Source: CAWUKT01 sp041565275 (lineage in GTDB: Bacteria; Bacteroidota; Bacteroidia; J057; JADKCL01). Taken from it: a DNA stretch of 25,989 nucleotides. The position numbers were made by a program, and so were the translations under genes. The DNA lies in contig JBFGVE010000028.1 in assembly GCA_041565275.1 (NCBI GenBank), positions 1 through 25,989 of the forward strand, in the 5' to 3' direction. The stretch's first letter is position 1; each line of letters starts with the position of its first letter. The notes beneath the pieces were generated by a model that was not told the origin of the DNA, searched no databases, and saw only the letters and a program-made list of their open reading frames with translations. Below, piece by piece: positions 1 through 8,112 of this stretch.

Positions 1-2
1 AC

Positions 3-104
3 CGGATCACTACCCTAAAGCACTGTGACCGCATTCTGGAGATCAAACATGGACAATTGGTTGGAGAATGGCAGTACGCAGACCTGATCCAGAAGATATT
101 ATAA
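3..104 (+). CDS. ABC transporter ATP-binding protein, C-terminal end (partial)
   Basis: Frame 3 is open from the window edge and gives 33 codons before TAA at 102-104. The peptide begins RITTLKHCDRILEIKHGQLV and continues with GEWQYADLIQ. This matches the end of an ABC ATPase nucleotide-binding domain: the residues after the H-loop (usually HRxxTLxxCDRI), a strand ending in a basic-Gly turn, and the closing G-x-Y-x-x-L helix. In exporters of the MsbA type this is the extreme C-terminus. The stop abuts the start of the next gene, so the three genes from here to 3272 form one operon, and the transporter may export the product to which they contribute. Only the tail is visible, so substrate and subfamily cannot be judged. 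Confidence 0.75.
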   Translation, partial: RITTLKHCDRILEIKHGQLVGEWQYADLIQKIL

Positions 105-1400
105 ATGAGATTTATTCAAATTATCTTGCACAGAGTAGTTCCCCAAGAGGAGAGCTATTTGAAATCTCTAAAATCTATGGTGATCCGCTTTACAGGAAGA
201 CGTGCAGAAGTTCCCTTCCCCCGAAAACTACAATTCCGATTCTTCGTCACCTTTTTCTTTATGCTTTTTTCTTTGCCTTTCCGGCTCCGACGGAACCTGA
301 GCAAAGAAGTGCTTTACTACAATAATATTGACAATCCGGAGATTGTCAATATGCGTCGATATTTTTTGCATAAACATCTACAAAATCCAGGTGGTAAAGC
401 AGCTATTCTCGGATTTGATAGCTATCGGATATTCCCAAAGTTTTATTTCAACAGGTTGTCCTCCGCCAAGCTTTGGGCCATCTATAAGGTCGCGGTTACA
501 TTCACCTTAGCCGCATTTCTTGACCTCTTTCGGCCAACCCGAATTCACTGGATGTGGCGCCTTACACTTGTTAACAAGACCCTTCAACAGATCCTGTGGC
601 ACACTCCCTGTCACCCACAATACCAATTCTTCTCCTATGAACCTTCGACTTATTTAAGTGCTCTGATTGCCTCTCACTACCTTAATGGTTACCAACCCAA
701 TACCATCTCCAGCAACTCAGTACAGGTCTTTTTCAACCGCTACCTCTGGAATCCCAGGTTGAATTACAAACTATGCTCCCGTTTCCAGATAGAAGAAACC
801 CAGTGCTATATTGACCTAGGCTGGATGGAGCTAGGAAGTCGGGAAATTTGGGGCCTGGAAGAAGAGGTCTATTTAGATGCTGTCCTTCCCACGGCCCCGA
901 CCTATGATATCGGGATATATACAGGTGGCTTTTGGGCCCGAACTAAGACCCATTGGAGATCGGGCGATCTGGATGCTCTTCGCAAATACAAATACATTGA
1001 TAATCCGGTATATGCCCAATTCATCCCCATTCTGGAAGCGATTGTGGCATTGAAAAATGAGCATGACCTTAAGGTCAAGGTCTATCTCCATCCCTACGAA
1101 AATTCCCTGATCCGTGAGTACGGGATTAAACCGCCCGCCCTTGGATATATGGAAGAAAATGGAATTGTTTGGGATGTGGAGGGCAAAACTTCTTTGGATA
1201 ACTTTTATGAGCCAAAAGTCGGGGTTGCCATGCTCTCAACTATTGTCTTTGACCGCTTACACTATGGTTTACCATCCTACTTTTTCAAAGGAAAAGGCGT
1301 TCCAAACTATAATCTTCGGTACCTTTCTTGGTGCAAAGACTATGTGTACTATGGTCCTGATGATCTGAAAAATAAACTGAAAAAGGAGCTGGGATTGTAA
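105..1400 (+). CDS. Putative glycosyltransferase-like protein of a surface-glycan operon
   Basis: The 431-residue protein starts at an ATG directly after the previous TAA, and its own TAA abuts the asnB ATG. It has no signal peptide, but residues about 45-65 are hydrophobic and basic (FFVTFFFMLFSLPF, then Arg-rich), suggesting peripheral membrane contact. The middle has FFSYEPSTYLSALIASHY followed by a SSNS turn. The C-terminal half has KVYLHPYEN (about 326-334) and STIVFDRLHYGLPSYFF (about 379-395). This pattern recalls GT-B transferases of the polysialyltransferase or CDP-glycerol type, where a His-Pro strand and a late Ser/Thr motif line the donor site. The assignment rests on this pattern and on the neighbours (ABC exporter, asparagine synthetase), not on a recognised signature. 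It is otherwise a conserved hypothetical protein. Confidence 0.45.
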   Translation: MRFIQIILHRVVPQEESYLKSLKSMVIRFTGRRAEVPFPRKLQFRFFVTFFFMLFSLPFRLRRNLSKEVLYYNNIDNPEIVNMRRYFLHKHLQNPGGKAAILGFDSYRIFPKFYFNRLSSAKLWAIYKVAVTFTLAAFLDLFRPTRIHWMWRLTLVNKTLQQILWHTPCHPQYQFFSYEPSTYLSALIASHYLNGYQPNTISSNSVQVFFNRYLWNPRLNYKLCSRFQIEETQCYIDLGWMELGSREIWGLEEEVYLDAVLPTAPTYDIGIYTGGFWARTKTHWRSGDLDALRKYKYIDNPVYAQFIPILEAIVALKNEHDLKVKVYLHPYENSLIREYGIKPPALGYMEENGIVWDVEGKTSLDNFYEPKVGVAMLSTIVFDRLHYGLPSYFFKGKGVPNYNLRYLSWCKDYVYYGPDDLKNKLKKELGL

Positions 1401-3272
1401 ATGTGTGGAATTCTTGGATACTACGAGCAAGGTGGGATCACAGGAGAACGGTTGATTCAATTGATGGGATCATTGGACCAGATGCGGCACCGTGGGCCAA
1501 ATGGAGATGGAGTACGCCTGATTGATTCGAAGACAGGCCTTTCCTGGTTTTTACGGACCGATAATACTCCACCTGATCTCAACTGCGACCTTAGCCTGGA
1601 AGACTATGTACCGGGACAAGCGGATCTTTTTTTGGGACACCGTAGGCTGAGCATTTTTGATCTAAGCAGTGCAGGACACCAACCTATGATTGATCCTGTA
1701 GGTAATATTATCTGCTTTAATGGGGCAGTTTACAATTTTCCGGAGCTGAGGCTTGAACTAAAGGGGAAAGGTCATGTCTTTGAAACAGGAACGGATACCG
1801 AGGTGATCTTAGCTGCCTACCGGGAATGGGGACCATCATGTTTAGAACGGTTCAATGGCATGTGGTCCATGATTCTCTGGGGCCATAAAGCGAAGAGAGT
1901 ATTGCTTTCCAATGATCGGGTGGGGATCAAGCAATTGTACCGATTTGGAAGTGCCAGACAATGGGTGGTCGCATCAGAGATCAAGGCGATTCGGCATTTA
2001 TATGCAGATCAACTGGGGATAGATATGGAAAGAGCTAGTTTTTTTCTGGTTGACGGTGGATTGGATACGTCTCTGAAGACTTTGGTAAAGGGGGTTGAAC
2101 GGATTCCGCCAGCAACCTATTCATGGCTACCCCCAGACTCAGAGCCAACATTTCACTTGTATTGGGATTTCCCAAAAAAAATTAATAATTACAATTCGAT
2201 TGGTGAGGCGGGAGAGGAACTGAGAAGCTTGCTGGACAGCTCGGTGGGATTGCGGATTCGGTCTGATGTGCCATGGGGAACAACCCTGTCTGGGGGGCTA
2301 GATTCGAGTAGTATTGTCTACATTGCCAAAGCACTTCAAGATCGACAAGGTGGTGGTGATATTAAGACTTTCAGTGCCATTTTTCCTGGACATTTAGGGG
2401 ATGAGAGTTTCTACTCCAAGTTGGTGGAAAAGCATCTGGGTACTACTGCCAATTATATCCACCCGCTCCGGGAGTTTAATTTTGAAGATTTAAAAATCTT
2501 TCTTGGCTTTCAGGATCAAGCTGTAGCAGGAACCTCTATGTATGCCCAGTATGCGGTTATGCGGGAGGTGGGGCGCTCTGATGTAAAAATACTTCTGGAT
2601 GGGCAAGGAGGAGATGAGTTGTTTGCTGGCTATCACCACCACGTTTATAAATTGGGGAGAGACCTCTTCCTACGGGGTAGGATCAAAGCGTACCGCAATC
2701 TGGTAAACGATTTTTGTGAATTAAGACAAAGAGACCCGGAAGAAGTGAAAAAGCTGATCTGGAATGACGTGAAGTTTTATTTAAAACTCAAAGTAACCGG
2801 CAGGATCGATGGCCCTCCAGAAAGCCTGGAGTGGAATTTAGCACGTTCCCTCAAAGACATTCTACGCCTCGACCTGCGCTCCTGGATAATGCCCTCGCTC
2901 TTGCGGTATGAAGACAGGAACTCAATGGCTTTTGGATTGGAGGCACGGTTGCCTTTTCTTGATTATCGAGTGATTGAATTTGCTTTTAGGTTGCCGGACG
3001 AATACAAAATTAGAAAGGGATGGCAAAAAGCAGTCCTGCGAGAAGCGGTTAGGGAATTACCAAAAGAGATCCGCTACCGGAAGGATAAAAAAGGGTTTTC
3101 AACTCCAGAAGATGAATGGATTAACAAATACAAGGTGGACCTCATTGAACATGCGAAAATTGTTTTAGAAGCAGGAATACCGGATCCTTGGGGTATCCCA
3201 CTTGACCAGTTGTCAGCCTCTCGGCTATACAGGCTCGGGATTCTAGGCCTTTGGATGAAGGGGAAAGGTTGA
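1401..3272 (+). CDS. asnB: Asparagine synthetase (glutamine-hydrolysing)
   Basis: The 623-residue protein has the usual two-domain order. The class II glutamine amidotransferase domain starts MCGILGYY, giving Cys2 as nucleophile after Met removal, followed by MRHRGPNGDG, GHRRLSIFDLS and FNGAVYNFPELR. The synthetase domain carries the ATP PP-loop SGGLDSSSI near residue 297 and then LLDGQGGDELFAGY. The reaction is ATP-dependent amidation of aspartate, or of another carboxylate, with ammonia from glutamine. The length is normal for AsnB (550-650). It lies in an operon behind an ABC exporter and a glycosyltransferase-like gene; such AsnB paralogues are common in glycan clusters, where they may amidate sugar acids, so a role beyond free asparagine is possible. 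Lasso-peptide B enzymes are less likely because the amidotransferase domain is intact and no lasso C protein is visible. Confidence 0.9.
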   Translation: MCGILGYYEQGGITGERLIQLMGSLDQMRHRGPNGDGVRLIDSKTGLSWFLRTDNTPPDLNCDLSLEDYVPGQADLFLGHRRLSIFDLSSAGHQPMIDPVGNIICFNGAVYNFPELRLELKGKGHVFETGTDTEVILAAYREWGPSCLERFNGMWSMILWGHKAKRVLLSNDRVGIKQLYRFGSARQWVVASEIKAIRHLYADQLGIDMERASFFLVDGGLDTSLKTLVKGVERIPPATYSWLPPDSEPTFHLYWDFPKKINNYNSIGEAGEELRSLLDSSVGLRIRSDVPWGTTLSGGLDSSSIVYIAKALQDRQGGGDIKTFSAIFPGHLGDESFYSKLVEKHLGTTANYIHPLREFNFEDLKIFLGFQDQAVAGTSMYAQYAVMREVGRSDVKILLDGQGGDELFAGYHHHVYKLGRDLFLRGRIKAYRNLVNDFCELRQRDPEEVKKLIWNDVKFYLKLKVTGRIDGPPESLEWNLARSLKDILRLDLRSWIMPSLLRYEDRNSMAFGLEARLPFLDYRVIEFAFRLPDEYKIRKGWQKAVLREAVRELPKEIRYRKDKKGFSTPEDEWINKYKVDLIEHAKIVLEAGIPDPWGIPLDQLSASRLYRLGILGLWMKGKG

Positions 3273-3350
3273 TCTTTTGCCTTCTCTGATGACAACTGTT
3301 ACACCTCGCTAGCTGCCAGTCGAGGCAGTGCGACCAAACAAAAAAAATAC

Positions 3351-3935
3351 TTATCCATGGATTGCTTTATCCTGACCGTACCGGCTGATCACTTCAGCTT
3401 CATGTGATAACCACTCCTGCCATCGGGTTTCCACTTTATCGGGTTCAAGGTACAGCTTTGCCAACTTGAGAAAGGTAGTGTAGTGCCGGGCTTCAGAAGC
3501 CATCAAGTCATAATAAAATTTCGCCAATTCCTTATCTTCGAGATGATCAGAAAGAACCTTGAAACGTTCGCAGCTTCGGGCTTCAATCATGGCGGCAAAC
3601 AGCAATTTATCTATCATTCGGACTTTTCGGTCCGGAACTTTTTGTACAAACTTCATGAGGTCTCCTACGTAAGGGTCTTTTTGCTCCCAACCAAGTTTAT
3701 ATCCCCGTTGCCGGATCAAGTTGTGGACCATTTTAAAATGGGACATTTCTTCCATAGCAAGATCGGCCATAGCATCCACTAATTCGGCATATTCGGGGAA
3801 CTGGATAATAAGAGATATCGCATGAGAGGCGGCCTTCTGCTCGCAATATGCATGATCGGTCAGAATCTCTTCAATATTTTGCTCGACGGCATTCTTAACC
3901 CAGCGAGGGTCGGTTTTCAGTTTTAATCCTAACAT
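3351..3935 (-). CDS. miaE: tRNA-(ms2io6A)-hydroxylase-like diiron protein
   Basis: MiaE hydroxylates the isopentenyl side chain of ms2i6A at position 37 of tRNA using a ferritin-like diiron centre and O2. The 194-residue helical protein has iron ligands spaced as in that fold: EEILTDHAYCEQKA, then MEEMSHFKMVH (ExxH), EARSCERF, and SEARHYTTF (ExxH). I chose the ATG at 3935 (MLGLKLKTDPRW) because the family usually begins at this motif. A GTG at 3974 directly after the purL stop would add 13 residues (MQLGKISSTNIPK) and cannot be excluded. It lies downstream of purL, almost certainly in the same transcript. Some Bacteroidota MiaE-like proteins may lack the methylthio requirement; that cannot be read here. 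Confidence 0.88.
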   Translation of the reverse strand: MLGLKLKTDPRWVKNAVEQNIEEILTDHAYCEQKAASHAISLIIQFPEYAELVDAMADLAMEEMSHFKMVHNLIRQRGYKLGWEQKDPYVGDLMKFVQKVPDRKVRMIDKLLFAAMIEARSCERFKVLSDHLEDKELAKFYYDLMASEARHYTTFLKLAKLYLEPDKVETRWQEWLSHEAEVISRYGQDKAIHG

Positions 3936-3974
3936 CTTCGGAATATTGGTAGACGATATTTTGCCAAGCTGCAC

Positions 3975-6215
3975 CTATGGGTCAGGAAACAATTTCTTCT
4001 CAAGACCGTTTTCCCACGCTTTTTTGTACTCGCTGATGTGTCCAAAGTCTTCATCATCTACATCAATGTTGCCATCGGTCACCTCACCCAATACCAATAA
4101 ATTGACTTTGGTTAACTCCATAGCCTCCTCGAAATTATCTTGTTTGTTCAGAGGAACAGAAACCACAGCACGCCCCCCCCACTCCCCAAACAGAAATGCA
4201 TCCGCCCGAACTTCATCGTCGAGCAGAATACTGAAACCAAGATTTCGGTTAAAGCCAGATTCAAGCAGACAGATAGAAAGCCCCCCCTCGCTAACATCGT
4301 GGGCACTGCTGACCAATTCTTGATCAGTCAACATTACCAGTGCATTGACTAAATCCACTTCCTCTTTCATATTGGTATAAGGAGCAGGACTGTATTCGAC
4401 TTTGTGGTATTTGTGAAGGTATTCTGAACAGCTGATTTCGTTGCGTACAGGTCCGAGCATATAGATCAAGTCCCCCGATTGCTTGAAATCCATAGTCATA
4501 GATTGCCGTTCTGCATCATCTAGCAGTCCAACCATCCCGATGATGGGAGTTGGATTTACAGGGCCGTCATCGCTTGACTGATTGTAGAAAGATACGTTTC
4601 CACCGGTAACTGGGGTTCCGAATGCTTCACAGGCTGTTTTCATACCTTCGATAGCGTTAGCAAATTGCCAGAAAACCATTCCTCTGTAGGGATTGCCAAA
4701 GTTAAGACAGTTGGTTACCCCTAGTGGTTCTCCACCCGAGCAGGCAATGTTTCGAGCAGCTTCCGCCACAGCCAGTGCAGTCCCAGCCACCGGATCCATT
4801 TTCACATAACGACTGTTACAATCAACTGTCATTGCCAATGCTTTCTTAGTTCCTTTTATACGAACAATCGCGGCATCAGAAGGACTGTTGGTAGACATGT
4901 TATTGGTGCCAACCATAGAGTCGTATTGCTGATAAATCCATCTCTTAGAACCAATAGTTGGAAGGGCACAGAGGAATTCCATAACATCCCAGAGATTTTC
5001 AGGCTCAGGGATCTGATCAATATGGTATTTTTCAATCTCTGCGATATACTTGGGTTTTGTTTTTCTACGCTTGTAGACAGGAGCACCTCCACCCAACACC
5101 AATGATTTTGCGGGAACTTCGGCTTTCAATTCGCCATTCATGTAATAGCGAAGAGTATTGCCTTCGGTCACCACACCGATTTCCACACACTGGAGATCCC
5201 ACCTTCCGAAGATCTCATAAGCGATATCTTCTTTTCCTTTTTCAAGTACGATTAGCATCCGCTCCTGGCTTTCTGATAGTAGAATCTCGAATGGCTTCAT
5301 ATTCTCTTGACGAGTTGGAACTTTGTCCAACCAGATATCCATTCCTGAACCTCCTTTTGCTGACATTTCTGAGGTTGAACAGGTAATCCCTGCTGCCCCC
5401 ATATCCTGAATGCCAACCACGATACCAGTTTTGATGATCTCTAACGATGCTTCAAGAAGAAGCTTTTCAGTAAAGGGATCCCCCACCTGAACACTTGGCA
5501 GATCATTAATGGAGTCTTTGGAGATGTCGCCGGAAGCAAAGGTGGCACCGTGGATACCATCTTTACCAGTACGAGACCCTACAATGAAAACTGGATTACC
5601 AGATCCTTTTGCAATAGCACTCGCTGTTTCACCGTGTTTTACGATGCCAACCGACATTGCATTCACAAGAGGATTGGTATTATAACAAGGATCAAAGTAT
5701 ACCTCTCCCCCCACAGTAGGTACACCAAAAGAGTTTCCATAATCTCCGATTCCTTTTACGACACCTTTGAGCAGGTGACGTGTCTTGGGGAGATCTAAAT
5801 CTCCGAACCGCAGGGAATTCAGTGCTGCAATTGGACGGGCACCCATTGTGAAAATATCGCGATGTATTCCTCCAACACCAGTTGCAGCGCCTTGAAAAGG
5901 CTCGATGGCGGAAGGATGGTTATGGGACTCAATTTTGAAGCAAACCGCCAACCCATCTCCAATGTCCATAAGTCCAGCATTTTCTTCCCCTGCCCCTGCA
6001 AGCACATGCTCTGATTCATTTGGGAGCCTCTTGAGCTGGAGAATTGAGTTTTTGTATGAACAATGCTCACTCCACATGACGGAGTAAATTGACAGTTCGG
6101 TAAAATTGGGGGTACGCCCCAAATATTCTTTTATTTTTTCGAATTCCTCTTCCAACAGCCCCAGCTCTCGTGCCTGTTCCAGAGTTCCAAGTTTCTCAAT
6201 AGTGTTTTGGGTCAT
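3975..6215 (-). CDS. purL: Phosphoribosylformylglycinamidine synthase, small PurL subunit
   Basis: PurL converts FGAR to FGAM with ATP and glutamine-derived ammonia in de novo purine synthesis. At 746 residues this is the small form, which works with separate PurS and PurQ; neither is in the window. Visible signatures are YSVMWSEHCSYKNS near the N-terminus, SHNHPSAIEPFQGAATGVGG, the substrate loop GGEVYFDPCYNTNPLVNAMS, DMGAAGITCSTSEMSAKGG and, in the second half, ARNIACSGGEPLGVTNCLNFGNP. I placed the start at the ATG at 6215 (MTQNTIEKLG). The reading frame runs upstream to a TTG at 6257, but a TATCTTTG promoter box lies at 6247-6254, inside that extension. The stop abuts miaE. Confidence 0.95.
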   Translation of the reverse strand: MTQNTIEKLGTLEQARELGLLEEEFEKIKEYLGRTPNFTELSIYSVMWSEHCSYKNSILQLKRLPNESEHVLAGAGEENAGLMDIGDGLAVCFKIESHNHPSAIEPFQGAATGVGGIHRDIFTMGARPIAALNSLRFGDLDLPKTRHLLKGVVKGIGDYGNSFGVPTVGGEVYFDPCYNTNPLVNAMSVGIVKHGETASAIAKGSGNPVFIVGSRTGKDGIHGATFASGDISKDSINDLPSVQVGDPFTEKLLLEASLEIIKTGIVVGIQDMGAAGITCSTSEMSAKGGSGMDIWLDKVPTRQENMKPFEILLSESQERMLIVLEKGKEDIAYEIFGRWDLQCVEIGVVTEGNTLRYYMNGELKAEVPAKSLVLGGGAPVYKRRKTKPKYIAEIEKYHIDQIPEPENLWDVMEFLCALPTIGSKRWIYQQYDSMVGTNNMSTNSPSDAAIVRIKGTKKALAMTVDCNSRYVKMDPVAGTALAVAEAARNIACSGGEPLGVTNCLNFGNPYRGMVFWQFANAIEGMKTACEAFGTPVTGGNVSFYNQSSDDGPVNPTPIIGMVGLLDDAERQSMTMDFKQSGDLIYMLGPVRNEISCSEYLHKYHKVEYSPAPYTNMKEEVDLVNALVMLTDQELVSSAHDVSEGGLSICLLESGFNRNLGFSILLDDEVRADAFLFGEWGGRAVVSVPLNKQDNFEEAMELTKVNLLVLGEVTDGNIDVDDEDFGHISEYKKAWENGLEKKLFPDP

Positions 6216-6246
6216 TGATGGTGATTTTCCAATGATTTCAATGCTG

Positions 6247-6254
6247 CAAAGATA
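6247..6254 (-). promoter_or_regulatory. Bacteroidota-type -7 box for purL
   Basis: On the - strand this reads TATCTTTG, an exact TAnnTTTG match, 31 nt before the purL ATG at 6215. Transcription starting a few bases downstream would leave a leader of roughly 25 nt. No TTG lies at the expected 19-nt spacing, so the assignment rests on the -7 element and its position. Confidence 0.5.
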
Positions 6255-6257
6255 CAA

Positions 6258-6583
6258 AGAATTAGAATGGATTTCCCCCTTTTGGAAATGCTTACGGAAT
6301 TGGTCAATCCAAAAGAAAACAGAACCTCAAAAGTCACGAGGCGAACTCAAGCAAAAAAAAGGATTCGCATAGGAACAAAAAAATTAGGGGACTCAATCCA
6401 AACATGTGGAGAGTCACCCTAACCCTTGCTCTTGCTTTAATAAAGATAGCTAAAAGAAATCATTTCATATCGATTGACATGTCAACCGTTTGTTTTTCGT
6501 ACCGAATGGACATTTGTATCAAACGAATGGTTTTTTACACCGGGTTTTGTGGTTTTTATTTCCATGCAAATATGTTCCAAGGC
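6258..6583. other. Intergenic region between hutH and purL
   Basis: No convincing gene lies here; short frames have no family resemblance. The region is AT-rich with runs of A near 6353-6376. It holds a perfect 12-bp palindrome, TTGACATGTCAA, at 6474-6485, and two copies of CGAATGG around 6507 and 6530 on the + strand. The purL promoter is at its left edge. No clear rho-independent terminator for hutH was found. Confidence 0.6.
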
Positions 6584-8098
6584 TCAGGACTCTCGAACCT
6601 TTTCAAAATTCCAGTTATCAATGAACTTTGCGGCACTGGCAACATCAACCTGAAGAATTCTATCTTCCTGAACTGGAGGGACTACCTCTCTGAAGGCCTT
6701 TAAAATATTTTCCAAATTACTTCCAGTCTTGAGGGGCCTACGAAACCAGAGAGCTTGCGAAGCTGCTATGATTTCAATTGCCAGCAAGTTCCGGAGATTT
6801 TTCAATATCTGATGGCATTTGACGGCACCGTAGGCTCCCATACTTACATGGTCCTCTTGGCCGTTGGATGAGGGGATAGTATCTACGACCGCTGGCGTAC
6901 AAAGCTGTTTGTTCTCGCTGACGAGTGCTGCAGCAGTATATTGCGTAATCATAAGACCACTATTCAGGCCAGGGTTGGCAATCAGGAACAGGGGAAGTCC
7001 ACGGTTTCCAGATAAAAGTTGGAAAACTCGTCTTTCCGAAATAGAGCCAAGTTCGGCAAGAGCAAGACTCATGTATTCTAAGGCCATTGCCAGTGGTTGG
7101 CCGTGAAAATTACCTCCGGTAAGAATCTCATCTTCATCAACAAATATGTTGGGGTTATCTGTGGTGGAATTGACTTCGATCACAAAAGTATCTGCACAAT
7201 GATTGAGGGCATCACGACTCGCTCCATGTACTTGTGGTACGCAACGGAACGAATAGGGATCTTGAATGGTAGTCTTTCTTTGGTGGGCAATCTCCGAGTC
7301 AGAGAGCAAGTTTCGGATTATTTCTGCGGTAATGATTTGTCCAGCGTGAGGGCGAATTTTATGCAATAAAGGGTTGAAAGGTGAGGTAAGGCCATCGAAT
7401 GCATCCAGACTCAATGCGGCCAAATGATCAGCCCACTCAGCATAATGATAAGCGCATAAAATAATACGGACAGCGAAGGAAAGCATGAACTGGGTTCCAT
7501 TCAAAAGCCCAATCCCTTCTTTTGAACGTAGTTTCATGGGTTTCCAACCCAGTTGTTGGAAGAGATCTTGAGTATGCATGCGCTTCCCTCGATAAAATAC
7601 TTCTCCTTCCCCCAGGATGGGAAGACACAAATGTGCCAGTGGCGCCAAGTCCCCACTTGCTCCCAAAGAGCCCTGAACGTAGACTACTGGAGTAATCTGG
7701 TGGTTGTAAAAATCCAATAGTCGCTGGGCGGTTTCCAAAGCAACACCCGAGTGCCCAAAAGAAATAGACTTCGCCTTGAGGATTAACATTAATCGTACGA
7801 CTTCTATTGGTGCAACGTCACCAGTTCCGCAGGCGTGCGATTTGATCAATCTTTCTTGTAGAAGCTCCAAGTCTTCACGTTCAATCTGGGTATTACAGAG
7901 AAACCCAAATCCCGTGTTAATCCCGTAGATGGGAGAGTCATCCCGAGAAAGCTTATCATCTAAATAAGTACGGGCTCTGATTATTGCAAGTGTTGCTTCA
8001 GAAGAAAATTCGACCTTTTGGATCGGATCGTTGATCAGTTCACGGAGAAATCCGAGACTAATGTGGTTGTTTGTTATCTGAATCACGGATTGACTCAT
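6584..8098 (-). CDS. hutH: Histidine ammonia-lyase
   Basis: HutH deaminates histidine to urocanate using the autocatalytic MIO cofactor. The 504-residue protein has all expected active-site elements: Tyr58 in YGINTGFG, His88 in SHACGTG, the MIO triad Ala147-Ser148-Gly149 in GSLGASGDLAPLAHL, the LLNGTQ asparagine, QDPYSFRCVPQVHG, GGNFHGQP and NGQEDHVSMG. SHACG, GDLAPLAH and QDxYS are histidine-type features and differ from the tyrosine ammonia-lyases of flexirubin clusters in this phylum. The ATG at 8098 is preferred; a GTG at 8107 would add three residues. The gene follows hisS by 14 nt (or 5 from the GTG), so the two are probably cotranscribed. No hutU, hutI or hutG is nearby. Confidence 0.93.
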   Translation of the reverse strand: MSQSVIQITNNHISLGFLRELINDPIQKVEFSSEATLAIIRARTYLDDKLSRDDSPIYGINTGFGFLCNTQIEREDLELLQERLIKSHACGTGDVAPIEVVRLMLILKAKSISFGHSGVALETAQRLLDFYNHQITPVVYVQGSLGASGDLAPLAHLCLPILGEGEVFYRGKRMHTQDLFQQLGWKPMKLRSKEGIGLLNGTQFMLSFAVRIILCAYHYAEWADHLAALSLDAFDGLTSPFNPLLHKIRPHAGQIITAEIIRNLLSDSEIAHQRKTTIQDPYSFRCVPQVHGASRDALNHCADTFVIEVNSTTDNPNIFVDEDEILTGGNFHGQPLAMALEYMSLALAELGSISERRVFQLLSGNRGLPLFLIANPGLNSGLMITQYTAAALVSENKQLCTPAVVDTIPSSNGQEDHVSMGAYGAVKCHQILKNLRNLLAIEIIAASQALWFRRPLKTGSNLENILKAFREVVPPVQEDRILQVDVASAAKFIDNWNFEKVRES

Positions 8099-8112
8099 AG
8101 AGAGCACCTGTT

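Noticed and set aside
68..325. An 85-codon + frame at the left end
   Set aside because: It overlaps the ABC tail and the glycosyltransferase-like gene in another frame and has no protein-like features.
1401..3272. A lasso-peptide cyclase reading of the asparagine synthetase gene
   Set aside because: The glutamine amidotransferase domain with Cys2 is intact and no lasso precursor, protease or B1-type protein is visible nearby.
3304..3328. CCTCG/CGAGG and CTGCC/GGCAG hairpins between convergent asnB and miaE as a terminator
   Set aside because: The two stems share bases, are only 5 bp each and no T run follows on either strand.
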